From: Desulfatitalea alkaliphila
GTDB lineage: Bacteria; Desulfobacterota; Desulfobacteria; Desulfobacterales; Desulfosarcinaceae
Length of the DNA stretch: 64,000 nucleotides
NCBI RefSeq assembly: GCF_022968795.1
Contig: NZ_JALJRB010000007.1
Span: 158,958-222,957 of the forward strand
Direction of reading: 5' to 3'
The stretch's first letter is position 1. Every line of letters begins with the position of its first letter. A model generated the notes under the pieces. That model did not search any database, was not told the DNA's origin, and saw nothing but the letters and a program-made list of their open reading frames with translations. The position numbers were made by a program, and so were the translations under genes. Shown here one piece after another: positions 7,570-16,794 of this stretch.

Positions 7570-9141
7570 ATGATCACTTTGCTCGATTATGGCGCCGGCA
7601 ACGTCCGCAGCGTCATCAACGCCATTGAACACCTCGGCGGATCCGTCCGCGTGGCCGAACGCGCCGAGGACATCGCCTCGGCCGAAAACCTGGTCTTTCC
7701 GGGGGTCGGCGCCTTTGGCAGCATGATGGAACGGCTGCATGCGGCGGGGTTCGTGGCACCGCTCAAGGCCTATCTACAATCGGGCCGCCCTTTTCTGGGC
7801 ATCTGCCTCGGCATGCAGGCGCTGTTCAACGCCAGCGATGAGTCGCCGGGCATCCCCGGTCTCGGTCTGTTCAATGGCACCGTGCGGCGTTTTGCCACAG
7901 GCCTGGCGGTCCCCCACATGGGATGGAACAACATCCGCATCCGGCAAGCGTCGCCCCTGTTCGCCGGCTTGCGGGGTGACGAAAAATTTTATTTCGTGCA
8001 CTCCTACCACGTCACCGCCGACAACCCGGAGGAGATCCTCACCACCACCGATTACGACTACTCCTTCGTCAGCGCCGTTCAGCGCGGCGCCATCGTGGCG
8101 ACCCAATACCACCCGGAAAAAAGCGGCGCGGCCGGCCTGCAACTGCTGCGCAACTTCCTGGCCGCCGGCACCGCACCGGTGTGCCCCCCCTGCCCGGAAG
8201 GGCCGACCCGTCTGGCCAAACGCATCATCGCCTGCTTGGATGTACGGGCCAATGACCAGAACGATTTGGTGGTGACCAAGGGGGATCGTTACGATGTGCG
8301 TGAAGCCGGCGCCGTGCGCAATTTGGGTCAACCGGTTGCCCTGGCCCGCGCTTATTATGAAGACGGGGCCGATGAAATCACCTTTCTGAACATCACCGGT
8401 TTCCGCGATTTTCCTCTGGAGGACATGCCCATGCTGGCGGTGCTCAAGGAAACTTCGCGCCGGGTATTCGTCCCCCTGACCATCGGCGGCGGCATCCGGG
8501 ACTACACCGACGTTCACGGTCGCCATCATGATGCACTGGCGGTAGCGGCCGAATATTTCCGCTCCGGGGCCGACAAAATTTCCATCGGCAGCGACGCGGT
8601 GGATATCGCCGAAACCTACCTGCAGCGGGGCCGCGCCACGGGCGACAGTGCCATCGAGCAGATCTCGCGGGTCTACGGCAGCCAGGCCGTGGTCATCTCT
8701 ATCGATCCGCGCCGGGTCTATGTGGCCACACCTGACGAGGTGCCGCACCATGTGCTGCAAACCGCCATCCCGGGCCCCCGGGGTGAACGCTACTGCTGGT
8801 ACCAATGCACCGTCAAAGGCGGGCGCGAAGGCCGACCCATCGATGCCGTGACCCTGGCGCGGGTGTGCCAGCAACTCGGGGCGGGGGAAATCCTTCTGAA
8901 CTGCATCGACCGCGACGGCACCCGGGACGGCTTCGACATCGAGCTGATCGATGCCGTCAAAAAGGCCGTCCGAATCCCGGTCATCGCCTCCAGCGGCGCC
9001 GGTTCGGCCGCCCATTTCCTCGAGGTGTTCACCCGCACCGGCACCGAAGCGGCCTTGGCGGCAGGCATCTTTCACCGTCGCGAGCTCTCCATCCAGGAGG
9101 TCAAAGGCTTTCTGGCGGACAAGGTCGAAATCCGGCGTTAA
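7570..9141 (+). CDS. hisHF: Imidazole glycerol phosphate synthase, HisH-HisF fusion
   Basis: A single 523-residue chain carries both halves of IGP synthase, which converts PRFAR plus glutamine into imidazole glycerol phosphate and AICAR for histidine and purine synthesis. Residues 1-200 are the HisH glutaminase with Cys79 (GICLGMQ) and His181/Glu183 (QYHPEKS). A short proline/cysteine linker (about 201-216) leads into the HisF barrel, with catalytic Asp224 (ACLDV) and Asp379 (SIDPRR). The barrel contains the insertions and wording of the eukaryotic HIS7 type (WYQCTVKGGREGRPI, LLNCIDRDG). Bacteria normally encode separate hisH and hisF. No other his gene is adjacent. Its last bases overlap radC tail-to-tail. 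Confidence 0.93.
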   Translation: MITLLDYGAGNVRSVINAIEHLGGSVRVAERAEDIASAENLVFPGVGAFGSMMERLHAAGFVAPLKAYLQSGRPFLGICLGMQALFNASDESPGIPGLGLFNGTVRRFATGLAVPHMGWNNIRIRQASPLFAGLRGDEKFYFVHSYHVTADNPEEILTTTDYDYSFVSAVQRGAIVATQYHPEKSGAAGLQLLRNFLAAGTAPVCPPCPEGPTRLAKRIIACLDVRANDQNDLVVTKGDRYDVREAGAVRNLGQPVALARAYYEDGADEITFLNITGFRDFPLEDMPMLAVLKETSRRVFVPLTIGGGIRDYTDVHGRHHDALAVAAEYFRSGADKISIGSDAVDIAETYLQRGRATGDSAIEQISRVYGSQAVVISIDPRRVYVATPDEVPHHVLQTAIPGPRGERYCWYQCTVKGGREGRPIDAVTLARVCQQLGAGEILLNCIDRDGTRDGFDIELIDAVKKAVRIPVIASSGAGSAAHFLEVFTRTGTEAALAAGIFHRRELSIQEVKGFLADKVEIRR

Positions 9142-9797
9142 AGTTGACCGTTTTCCATCAGGCTGTATTGCCGTTCGTGATTGAATATGATGTGGTCCAA
9201 CACCCGGATCCCCAGGGTCTCCCCGGCGGCTTTAAGCTGTCGGGTGACGGCCAGGTCGTCGGTGCTGGGTGCCAAATTGCCGGAGGGGTGATTGTGCGCT
9301 ACGATCACGGCCGAGGCCCGGTCGGTGATCGGATCGGCAAACACCTCGCGGGGATGCACCAAGGCGCGGTTGACCAACCCCACCGATACCGTGCGTACGG
9401 CGATCACCTCGTTGGCACCGTTGAGGGAGATGCAGAGAAACTGCTCTCGGGTGCGATCCGCCATATGGCGGATCAACGGGTAGGCATCGGAGGGAAGGGC
9501 GATCTTCACCCCGTGGGGTCGAATCCGGCGGCGGGCGAATTCAAGTCCGGCCACCACCAATGACGCCTTGGCCCGGCCCACACCCGGAATGGCCACCAAC
9601 TCCTCCACGGTGGGGGCCGTGCCCACACTGTCCAACAAAGCCAACAACCGCGCCGACAAGGTGAACACATCGACTTGGCGGTTGCCGCTGCCAAGCAACA
9701 CGGCCAGCAACTCCAGATCCGAAAGGGCCTGGGCGCCCATTTTGTGCAGTTTTTCCCGCGGACGCTCATCCAGCGGGAGTTCCTGAACCCGTTTCAT
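9138..9797 (-). CDS. radC: RadC-family JAB/MPN domain protein
   Basis: The 219-residue protein has a helix-hairpin-helix-like N-terminal half (LVAIPGVGRAKA) and a C-terminal JAMM metal motif, AHNHPSG followed by a downstream Asp in APSTDD. RadC proteins are widespread. The old role in DNA repair is doubtful, and a nuclease or peptidase-like activity in mobile-element contexts has been suggested. The frame is open 12 codons further upstream, but the ATG chosen gives the usual short basic N-terminus. The 3' end overlaps that of hisHF by four bases. Confidence 0.9.
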   Translation of the reverse strand: MKRVQELPLDERPREKLHKMGAQALSDLELLAVLLGSGNRQVDVFTLSARLLALLDSVGTAPTVEELVAIPGVGRAKASLVVAGLEFARRRIRPHGVKIALPSDAYPLIRHMADRTREQFLCISLNGANEVIAVRTVSVGLVNRALVHPREVFADPITDRASAVIVAHNHPSGNLAPSTDDLAVTRQLKAAGETLGIRVLDHIIFNHERQYSLMENGQL

Positions 9798-10027
9798 AAA
9801 GGTGTTGCGTCTCCAAATCATGAAGGTAAACAAACGAAAAGCGCCTTGCCGAAGCGCTGGTGGCGCAAGCGTTGGAAGATGCGTTCCGGGTCAAAGCCGA
9901 CTGCGGGTGGGGGGGCGTGCGCACTTCTATTTGACACTGCAGCCCAATATAATCTATTTTCGAACCTGTCAATTTCTCTTTTTCGGGCTTCACTTGCGCA
10001 TCGAAATCAGCAGGACATGATCAGGCG

Positions 10028-11644
10028 ATGCTGAAACAGGACAGGAACCAACTTCCATATCCGGTTGCCAAGACGGCACTGCTTGCCCGACTCTGCCGCA
10101 CCTGCGGCCAGTGGCGGCAAGAGGACCTGTTGCTGGAACAAATTGTGGATGCCATACCACAATTGCTCGACAGCCAGGGGAGCATGATGCTGCTGTTGGA
10201 CCAAAGCCAAACCGGGCTGCTGATCCCCGCGGTCCGGTTGGTCGGCCCAGCTGACACACAATCCTTGGCATCGATCCGTTTGCCGGCGGCCCTTGAAATG
10301 GCCGGGGAGGTGTGCCGCACCGGACAACCCCTGATTCAGCACGATTTCGGCAACTCCGCCTACGCGAAAACCCTTGCGCCGACCTCACTGCACCACCGGA
10401 TCACGGACCGCTTGGATGTTCCGCTGCAATTGCAATCGCAGACCATCGGCACACTCTGCGCCATCAACAAAACCAAAGGACATTTCGGAGCGCAGGATGT
10501 CGATCTTCTGTCCGCCCTCGCCGGCTTGTGCGCCCTGGGACTGGAAACCATCCGCCGGCGCAAGAACGCGGTTACGGCCGATTTACGCATGGAAGCGTTC
10601 GACCACGCCCGCGACCGGGTGATAAACGATGTGTCCCACGCCCTCAAAACGCCGCTGGCGGTATTGACCGCCTCGCTCAAATTGCTTGAAAAATTTCTCG
10701 TCTGCCTGCCCGACCGGCAATGGCAGCCGATTTTCCAACGGTCCCAGCGCAACCTGACCCGTTTGCTGCGCATCGAGTACGATTTGGAAGATATTTTGCG
10801 GCGCACCACCGAGGATGGTCCGAACCTGGATCCGGACGCACCAGAAAAGGACCACTTCTTTGAACAAGTCAACATCCCCTTTCTGGTTCACGAACTCAAG
10901 GAACCTATCAGTGTCATCGAAACAGCAAGCCGGATGCTGTTGGACCGACAGCCCACCGATCATCCCATGGCGCCGGCTCAGCATCGGTTTATTCAGCGGA
11001 TCGTCCGCAACACCCGCAAAGCCCGGGACATGTTGGGCGCGCTGTTGGAGGTCGGCCGTGCGCAGGCGAACACCTTCCAGTGTGAATCCTTCGCGCCGTG
11101 CGAACTTTTGCAAAGTTTAATCCTTGATATCATTGAATTTCAAGCGCCTGAGTTGAACGACGCCCTCTCGGACCTGCCGGAGACTTCCGTCAAAATTGCG
11201 GCGCTGGCGAAAGCGGGCATCCGTTTGGACGTGACCCCGTTGGCAGCGACGATACGCATGGCCCATGACGAGACCAAGTTTCGTCAGGTGGTGGGCAACC
11301 TGTTGAAAAATGCGCTTTATCACCGGCGGCACCATGTGTTGATCCATCTCTCGTGCCAAAGGGAGCAAGTCACGGTGGCGGTACGCGATGACGGGCCCGG
11401 CATCGCCCCGGCCTATCATGAAACAATTTTCCAACGATACAAGCAGGTTGCATCGAGCGATAGTGTGGCGCGCGCCGGACATGGCCTCGGGTTGGCCATT
11501 GCGCGAACCCTTGCGCGATCCATGGGCGGCGACATCACATTGGAAAGCGAGCTTGGCCAAGGCGCCGTGTTCCGCTTGACCTTGCCGATCAGCTTTGCAT
11601 GCGAAAATGTGACGGATTTCAAGAAAAGGCTAAATTCCCGGTAA
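10028..11644 (+). CDS. Soluble GAF-domain sensor histidine kinase with two HisKA regions
   Basis: A 538-residue cytoplasmic kinase; no transmembrane segment is visible. Residues about 20-175 form a GAF sensor domain. Two phosphoacceptor-like helices follow: SHALKTP with His204 and VHELKEP with His288, 84 residues apart, each continued by a HisKA-like helical stretch. A single HATPase_c domain (about 395-525) has the N box (GNLLKNAL), G1 (DDGPGI) and G2 (GHGLGLAI). No response regulator is adjacent, so the partner is unknown. It is followed after 92 bases, on the same strand, by a periplasmic binding-protein gene. Confidence 0.85.
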   Translation: MLKQDRNQLPYPVAKTALLARLCRTCGQWRQEDLLLEQIVDAIPQLLDSQGSMMLLLDQSQTGLLIPAVRLVGPADTQSLASIRLPAALEMAGEVCRTGQPLIQHDFGNSAYAKTLAPTSLHHRITDRLDVPLQLQSQTIGTLCAINKTKGHFGAQDVDLLSALAGLCALGLETIRRRKNAVTADLRMEAFDHARDRVINDVSHALKTPLAVLTASLKLLEKFLVCLPDRQWQPIFQRSQRNLTRLLRIEYDLEDILRRTTEDGPNLDPDAPEKDHFFEQVNIPFLVHELKEPISVIETASRMLLDRQPTDHPMAPAQHRFIQRIVRNTRKARDMLGALLEVGRAQANTFQCESFAPCELLQSLILDIIEFQAPELNDALSDLPETSVKIAALAKAGIRLDVTPLAATIRMAHDETKFRQVVGNLLKNALYHRRHHVLIHLSCQREQVTVAVRDDGPGIAPAYHETIFQRYKQVASSDSVARAGHGLGLAIARTLARSMGGDITLESELGQGAVFRLTLPISFACENVTDFKKRLNSR

Positions 11645-11675
11645 AAACGGCCGATAGAGAATTAGGTTTTTTTTT
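11630..11675 (+). terminator. Probable intrinsic terminator after the histidine kinase gene
   Basis: CTAAATTC (with one bulged A) pairs with GAATTAG at 11659-11665, enclosing an inner CCG/CGG pairing, and is followed by nine T residues (11667-11675). The stem begins inside the last codons of the kinase gene. It is imperfect, so efficiency is uncertain. Confidence 0.4.
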
Positions 11676-11736
11676 CATGTCATGGTATATGAGGCCCTTG
11701 AAGGCCTGAACAGTATCAGCAAAAGGGGGTAATTTC

Positions 11737-13083
11737 ATGAGAAGAACGAAAAAGTTCGCCTTGATGGTGGCGCTCTGCCTGGTGTCCATGCTCATGGTCA
11801 CCACCGCCTGGGGTCAGAACAGCATCCGCATCGGCGTCATCGGGCCGATGCAGTTCTCCCAAGGCCAAGGCCACTGGAATGGCGCTTTGATGGCGGCCGA
11901 AGAGCTCAACGCAAGAGGGGGCGTTCAGGTCGACAATCGTACGATGAGAATCGATCTGGTCCAAGCCGACTCCAACGAGTTCATCAGCCTGGAAGATGCC
12001 GCCAAGGCCATGAACCGGTTGATTGCCCGCGACAAAGTGGATTTCGTCATCGGCGGATTCCGGACCGAAGCGGTGCTGGCCATGCAGGATGTGGCCATGG
12101 ACGCCAAGAAAATCTTCGTCGGTGTCGGCGCCGCCCACCCTGAGTTGTGCAACCGCGTCGCCCGGGATTATGACCGATACAAATACTTTTTCCGCAGCGC
12201 GCCGTTCAGCTCCGCTTATTTGGTTAAGACCGTTTTCATTCAATTGCGCACCGTCGGTTCCTTGTTGCGACAAACACTGGGGGTCGGCCGGATCAAGGTC
12301 GCCATTGTGGCCGAGCAAGCCATGTGGGCCGATCCCATGGTGGCCGCTGCGGAAAATTATATCCCCCGCATGGGCATGGAAGTCGTCGGCGTTTGGCGGC
12401 CATCCCCTCGGGCAACCGATGTATCGGCCGAGCTTGCCGCGATCCAACGCGCCGATGCCCATATGGTCTTCACTATCTTCTCCGCCCCCGTAGGGGTGGC
12501 CTTGGCCCGCCAAGCCGGCGAGATGAAGCTGCCGGCCGCCATTGTCGGCATCAACGTGGAAGCTCAAAAAGAGGAGTTCTGGGAAGCCACCAATGGGGCG
12601 GCTGACTACCTCATGACCATGTCCACCTACGCCAGGGGCATGGCCTTCAATGAGCTGACCCGAGATTTTGTGGATGGCTACTACAAGCGTTTTGGCGAAA
12701 CCCCCAGCTTCACCGCGGACACTTACAGCGCAATCAAACATCTGCTGGCGCCGGCCGTAGCCGCCACCGGCGGCCTCGATGCCGAAAAGATCATCACTTA
12801 CCTAGAGGAAACGGTCCACCTTATCCCCTCCGGGAAGATAGCGTTTCTTAAAGACGAGCAGGGACGCCATCTGCACGATCTGGCCTGGGGACCGGGGGGG
12901 CAAACCGGCATCGCCGTTCAGTGGCAAAACGGCCGTCAAGTGCCGGTCTGGCCCCACTTCAAATGGATGAGCCCCCAGTGGGAGTTCAGCGCCGAGCCGC
13001 CCGAAACACCCCACGAGATGTCCTACGAGGGTATTCAACCCTATGTGATCGCACCGTGGGTCATTGCCGCCCATAAACAATAA
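11737..13083 (+). CDS. Periplasmic branched-chain-amino-acid-type substrate-binding protein
   Basis: This 448-residue secreted protein has a signal peptide at residues 1-26 (hydrophobic core ALMVALCLVSMLMV, end TTAWG). The mature part is a type I periplasmic binding fold of the LivK/Peripla_BP_6 class (IRIGVIGPMQFSQGQG, AAEELNARGGV, then GGFRTEAVLAMQDV). It would bind a small organic ligand for an ABC importer, but no permease or ATPase gene is nearby, so the transporter or signalling partner must be elsewhere. The start follows an AAAAGGGGG ribosome site. The ligand cannot be predicted. Confidence 0.82.
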   Translation: MRRTKKFALMVALCLVSMLMVTTAWGQNSIRIGVIGPMQFSQGQGHWNGALMAAEELNARGGVQVDNRTMRIDLVQADSNEFISLEDAAKAMNRLIARDKVDFVIGGFRTEAVLAMQDVAMDAKKIFVGVGAAHPELCNRVARDYDRYKYFFRSAPFSSAYLVKTVFIQLRTVGSLLRQTLGVGRIKVAIVAEQAMWADPMVAAAENYIPRMGMEVVGVWRPSPRATDVSAELAAIQRADAHMVFTIFSAPVGVALARQAGEMKLPAAIVGINVEAQKEEFWEATNGAADYLMTMSTYARGMAFNELTRDFVDGYYKRFGETPSFTADTYSAIKHLLAPAVAATGGLDAEKIITYLEETVHLIPSGKIAFLKDEQGRHLHDLAWGPGGQTGIAVQWQNGRQVPVWPHFKWMSPQWEFSAEPPETPHEMSYEGIQPYVIAPWVIAAHKQ

Positions 13084-13128
13084 AGGCCACCAACGGACGG
13101 ATCGTTGGCACCGCCTGCGCCTTCAAAC

Positions 13129-13199
13129 CGGTTGTTCGCATCGTATTCGTAATCGCAGCGTCACCCGCCATTTCTGATTGCGAATACGATCAACAACCG
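13129..13199. repeat. Long imperfect palindrome (hairpin) downstream of the binding-protein gene
   Basis: CGGTTGTT (13129-13136) pairs with AACAACCG (13192-13199). After a 3/1-base internal loop, ATCGTATTCG (13140-13149) pairs with CGAATACGAT (13181-13190), and pairing continues inward with one mismatch and a two-base bulge to a 15-base loop. That is roughly 25 paired bases in total. There is no T-run, so it is not a standard terminator. A transcript 3'-end stabiliser or a REP-type element are alternatives. Confidence 0.65.
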
Positions 13200-13341
13200 T
13201 TACCGTGTTGCTTTTCCCACCCGCACCATCCTCTCGGCCGCTGCTTTCAACCGTCCGGAGCGATGCAACCAACCAAAAAACCCACCTCTACCTCTGTAAA
13301 CACCTAAAACGTTACCGTATTTTCAGGGTGTTTATTTGGTA

Positions 13342-13369
13342 TTGTGTTTTGTCATTTTACTGGTATACT
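13342..13369 (+). promoter_or_regulatory. Putative sigma70-type promoter for khpA
   Basis: TTGTGT (13342-13347) and TATACT (13364-13369) are separated by 16 bases in an AT-rich patch, about 105 bases ahead of khpA. The -10 element is close to consensus; the -35 is weak. Confidence 0.4.
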
Positions 13370-13474
13370 TCGTCGCAGCTTACTTCCTGCGGAGAGCGAA
13401 GTTACGGTTGACCCTGGAAGAAACGCATACTGCCTTAGGTTTCGCTGCTTACTCGGTTAAAAGGAGAGATGGAA

Positions 13475-13705
13475 ATGAAAGAGCTGATCAGTTTCATTGC
13501 ACAGTCATTGGTGGATCGCCCCAACGAAGTCAATGTTTCGGAGGTGGAAGGCAACCAGACCACAGTATTGGAGTTGAAGGTAGCCAAGGAAGACCTTGGA
13601 AAAATCATCGGCAAACAAGGACGCACCGCCCAGGCCATGCGCACGATCCTCAGCGCCGTCTCTTCCAAGGTGAAAAAACGAACGGTACTGGAGATCATTG
13701 AATAG
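13475..13705 (+). CDS. khpA: KH-domain RNA-binding protein KhpA (UPF0109/YlqC family)
   Basis: A 76-residue KH-domain protein with the [15 protein letters not shown] loop that contacts RNA. KhpA, often with KhpB/Jag, binds many transcripts and affects cell elongation and division in other bacteria. The ATG at 13475 is eight bases after AAGGAG and gives the family N-terminus [10 protein letters not shown]; an ATG six bases earlier lies too close to the ribosome site. In many genomes khpA sits in the rpsP-rimM-trmD operon, whereas here it is alone with its own promoter. Confidence 0.92.
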   Translation: MKELISFIAQSLVDRPNEVNVSEVEGNQTTVLELKVAKEDLGKIIGKQGRTAQAMRTILSAVSSKVKKRTVLEIIE

Positions 13706-13771
13706 CGAGATGACTTGATCATTCGGCGCGAGCGCGCCATTTTCGACCTCCGGGAACGACGGGCACTCCCA

Positions 13772-14461
13772 TCAAAATAAGGCTTCAGCCCACTGTCCGA
13801 CTCGCGAGGGATACCGCAACGCTTCGTTCAACATCAACATAAAATCGGTTCGAGAGAGCAGGCGTGCGCCCATGCGCTGCATGTGATCGGTAGGCACCTG
13901 GCAATCGATCAAGCGGTAGTGTTGCCGAACGAGATGGCGCGCCAGGTGGACCAAACACACCTTGGATGCATCCCTGCGCATCGAGAACATGGATTCGCCG
14001 AAGAAGGCCCTGCCCAGGGCGATACCGTAAAGTCCGCCGCTGAGGCGACCGTCACACCATGCCTCCACCGAATGGGCATAACCCATCACGTGGAGGCGGC
14101 GGTAGGCGGTCGCCATCTCCGGGGTGATCCAAGTACCTGTGCCGACTTCGATTCGCAGACGGGCACAGGCATGAATCACTTGATCGAAGGCAGTGTCCAG
14201 GGTAACCCGGAAACGTTCCTGGCGGATGGTCTTACGCAAGGAACGGGATATCTTCAATTCTTGCGGCATCAGCACCAAACGGGGGTCCGGCGACCACCAG
14301 AGAATCGGCTCGTCACCGGAATACCAGGGAAATATACCGTTGCGGTAGGCGAGCAACAATCGCTCCGGCGCCAGATCGCCGCCGACCGCCAGTAAACCTT
14401 CACGCGTGGCAAGGTGGACGGGTGGGAAAACCAGTTCCTTGGACAGCAGGTAGACAGGCAT
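13772..14461 (-). CDS. aat: Leucyl/phenylalanyl-tRNA--protein transferase
   Basis: Aat adds Leu or Phe from aminoacyl-tRNA to proteins starting with Arg or Lys, creating N-degrons for ClpS-ClpAP. The 229-residue protein has the conserved blocks GLLAVGGDL, YRNGIFPWY, WWSPDPR, SVEAW, GGLYGIALGRAFFGESMFS and LIDCQ. It lies immediately downstream of clpA on the same strand, the last gene of a clpS-clpA-aat group, so tag-writer, adaptor and unfoldase are encoded together. A GC-rich hairpin in the 85-base gap may reduce read-through. Confidence 0.96.
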   Translation of the reverse strand: MPVYLLSKELVFPPVHLATREGLLAVGGDLAPERLLLAYRNGIFPWYSGDEPILWWSPDPRLVLMPQELKISRSLRKTIRQERFRVTLDTAFDQVIHACARLRIEVGTGTWITPEMATAYRRLHVMGYAHSVEAWCDGRLSGGLYGIALGRAFFGESMFSMRRDASKVCLVHLARHLVRQHYRLIDCQVPTDHMQRMGARLLSRTDFMLMLNEALRYPSRVGQWAEALF

Positions 14462-14516
14462 GACGGGTTACACCGGCGTTCCGGACTGCATTTGAAGGTA
14501 GGCAGGACAAGGAAGG

Positions 14517-14541
14517 AAGGGCGGTGCCGACCGCCCTTTTT
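14517..14541. terminator. GC-rich hairpin between clpA and aat
   Basis: AAGGGCGGT (14517-14525) and ACCGCCCTT (14530-14538) form a perfect nine-base-pair stem with a four-base loop. The T-run follows it on the plus strand (14537-14541). On the minus strand, where clpA is transcribed, only CCTTCC follows, so it may act as an attenuator rather than a full stop. Confidence 0.45.
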
Positions 14542-14546
14542 CCATG

Positions 14547-16790
14547 CTATTCATAGGCGAATACGATGGTATCGTCCTTGACGTCCAGGGTGGCCTTGCC
14601 CCCCTTTTCCAAGCGACCGAAAAGGATCTCATCGGCCATGGGATCCTTGATGGCGGTCTGCAGCACCCTGGCCAAGGGTCGGGCCCCATAGTCGGGATCG
14701 AACCCTTTCTTGGCCATCCAACGGCGCACGGCGTCGGTGTAGGTCAACATCACCTTTTTTGCCGCCAATTGAACGGCGAACTCCGACATGAATTTGTCGA
14801 CGATCTGTTCCATGATCTCGACGTTCAGTCCGTTGAAGGTGATCACCCCATCGAGACGGTTGCGGAACTCCGGACTGAAATACCGTTCAACGGCTTGCTT
14901 GCCTTTTCCGGTGGCCCCTTTTTTGGGATCGCCGAAGCCGATGGTGGCTTGGCTCATTTCACGGCTGCCGGCGTTGGAGGTCATCATCAGGATCACATTA
15001 CGAAAATCGGCCTTCTTGCCGTTGTTGTCCGTCAGGGTGGCATGATCCATCACCTGCAACAGGATATTGAACAGATCCGGGTGGGCTTTTTCGATTTCAT
15101 CCAGCAGCAGCACACTGTGAGGGTGCTTGCGGATACCGTCGGTCAAAAGGCCGCCCTGGTCGAAGCCGATATATCCCGGCGGCGCACCAATCAAACGGGC
15201 CACGGCATGTTTTTCCATGTACTCGCTCATATCGTAGCGCATGAATTCGATACCCAGGTTGGCCGCCACTTGGCGCGCCACCTCGGTTTTGCCTACACCC
15301 GTGGGGCCTGTGAACAGGAACGAACCCACGGGCTTTTCCGGGTGTCCCAGCCCAGCCCGTTGCCGTTTGATGGCGGTGGTCAGTGCGGCAATGGCATCAT
15401 CCTGACCGAAAACCACCTGTTTCAAACGCTGCCCCAGCGTTTCCAGCTTGGCCTTGTCCGGCGTGGAGACACTCACGGTGGGTACGCGCGCCATTTTGGC
15501 CACGATCTTCTCGATGTCGGCTGGATTGATTTTGGTCCGATGGGCGCCGCCGGAAAGGCGCACGAAGGCACCGGCCTCGTCGATGACATCGATGGCCTTG
15601 TCGGGTAGAAAACGATCATTCAGATATTTGAACGAAAGATCGCAGGCCGACCGCAGGGCGCTGTCCGTGTAAACGATGTCGTGGTGCTCTTCATAGCGGG
15701 AACGCAATCCTTTCAGAATGCGCACACTCTCTTCAACGGTGGGCTCGGCGATCTCGATTTTCTCGAAACGCCTTGAGAGCGCTCTGTCCTTTTCGAAATG
15801 GTTCTTGAACTCTTCGTAGGTGGTGGACCCGATGCAACGGATTTCACCACTGGCCAGCACCGGCTTGAGGATATTGGAGGCATCCATGGAGCCGCTGCTG
15901 GTGGCCCCCGCCCCGACGATGGTGTGTATCTCGTCGATGAACAGAATGACGTTCTTGCGCTTTTGCAGTTCGCCGATCACACCTTTGAGGCGCTGCTCGA
16001 AATCGCCACGAAACTTGGAGCCGGCCAGCATTCCGCCCAGATCGAGGCTGTAGATCCGCATTTCCTTGAGCATCCCGGGCACTTCGCCGTTGAACACCTT
16101 CTGTGCCAAGCCCTCGGCCATGGCGGTTTTGCCAACGCCCGGCTCCCCCACGAAGATCGGGTTGTTTTTACGACGCCGACAGAGCACCTGCATGGTGCGT
16201 TGCAGTTCCAGTTCCCGACCGATGAGCGGATCCAATTTCCCCTCGGCGGCCAGGCGCATCATATCGACTGTATAGGCATCCAGGGGGTTGGTCTTCTTCT
16301 TTTCCCGATCCACATCCGATTCGGGTTTGCCGAATCCGGCCGGATCCCCGGCAGGCGGCTCATTGGGCAACTCGTGGCTGATGTAGTTGAGCACATCCAG
16401 TCGTGTAATGCCTTCCTGATTGAGAAAGAAGGCGGCGTGCGAGTCTTTTTCCATGAAAATGGAGGCCAATATGTCACTGACCGAAACCTCCGCCTTCTCC
16501 GCCGAACGCACGTGGTTCACCGCCCGCTGAATCACCCGCTGGAATCCCACGGTCTGTTGCAGTACATATTCGTTGCCTTCGGGAATCACTTCCATCTTGT
16601 CGCGGAAGAAATTCTCCAAGGCCGCCTTTAGATGTTCCACGTCGCCGCCGCAGGCGTTGATGATTTCCAAACCGTTACTGTCATGCAGGATGGCGAACAG
16701 GATGTGTTCGATGCCCACATACTCATGGCGGCGACGCTTGGCCTCGCGTACGGCGAAGCCCAATGTGACACTCAACTCTTTGCTTATCAT
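14547..16790 (-). CDS. clpA: ATP-dependent Clp protease ATP-binding subunit ClpA
   Basis: ClpA is the AAA+ unfoldase that feeds substrates, including ClpS-delivered N-degron proteins, to the ClpP peptidase. The 747-residue protein has the N-terminal double Clp repeat (about 1-145), a first AAA+ module with Walker A GEPGVGKT near residue 216 and a second with GPTGVGKT near 493, followed by the ClpB_D2-small domain. It lacks the middle coiled coil of ClpB, which with the clpS neighbour confirms ClpA. No clpP is in the window. It begins four bases after the clpS stop. Confidence 0.96.
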   Translation of the reverse strand: MISKELSVTLGFAVREAKRRRHEYVGIEHILFAILHDSNGLEIINACGGDVEHLKAALENFFRDKMEVIPEGNEYVLQQTVGFQRVIQRAVNHVRSAEKAEVSVSDILASIFMEKDSHAAFFLNQEGITRLDVLNYISHELPNEPPAGDPAGFGKPESDVDREKKKTNPLDAYTVDMMRLAAEGKLDPLIGRELELQRTMQVLCRRRKNNPIFVGEPGVGKTAMAEGLAQKVFNGEVPGMLKEMRIYSLDLGGMLAGSKFRGDFEQRLKGVIGELQKRKNVILFIDEIHTIVGAGATSSGSMDASNILKPVLASGEIRCIGSTTYEEFKNHFEKDRALSRRFEKIEIAEPTVEESVRILKGLRSRYEEHHDIVYTDSALRSACDLSFKYLNDRFLPDKAIDVIDEAGAFVRLSGGAHRTKINPADIEKIVAKMARVPTVSVSTPDKAKLETLGQRLKQVVFGQDDAIAALTTAIKRQRAGLGHPEKPVGSFLFTGPTGVGKTEVARQVAANLGIEFMRYDMSEYMEKHAVARLIGAPPGYIGFDQGGLLTDGIRKHPHSVLLLDEIEKAHPDLFNILLQVMDHATLTDNNGKKADFRNVILMMTSNAGSREMSQATIGFGDPKKGATGKGKQAVERYFSPEFRNRLDGVITFNGLNVEIMEQIVDKFMSEFAVQLAAKKVMLTYTDAVRRWMAKKGFDPDYGARPLARVLQTAIKDPMADEILFGRLEKGGKATLDVKDDTIVFAYE

Positions 16791-16794
16791 GACG

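Larger units (their letters stand above)
13084..13474. other. Non-coding region with a long hairpin and the khpA promoter
   Basis: About 390 bases lie between the binding-protein gene and khpA. They hold a long imperfect palindrome (13129-13199), a promoter-like pair (13342-13369) and a small CGCAG/CTGCG stem in the khpA leader. No convincing ORF is present: the 77- and 121-codon frames that cross it lack ribosome sites and family resemblance. Confidence 0.6.

Noticed and set aside
9931..9953. TTGACA (9931-9936) and TATAAT (9948-9953) as a promoter for the histidine kinase gene
   Set aside because: Both hexamers are perfect but only 11 bases apart, too close to work as a pair. The -10 may still function with another upstream element.
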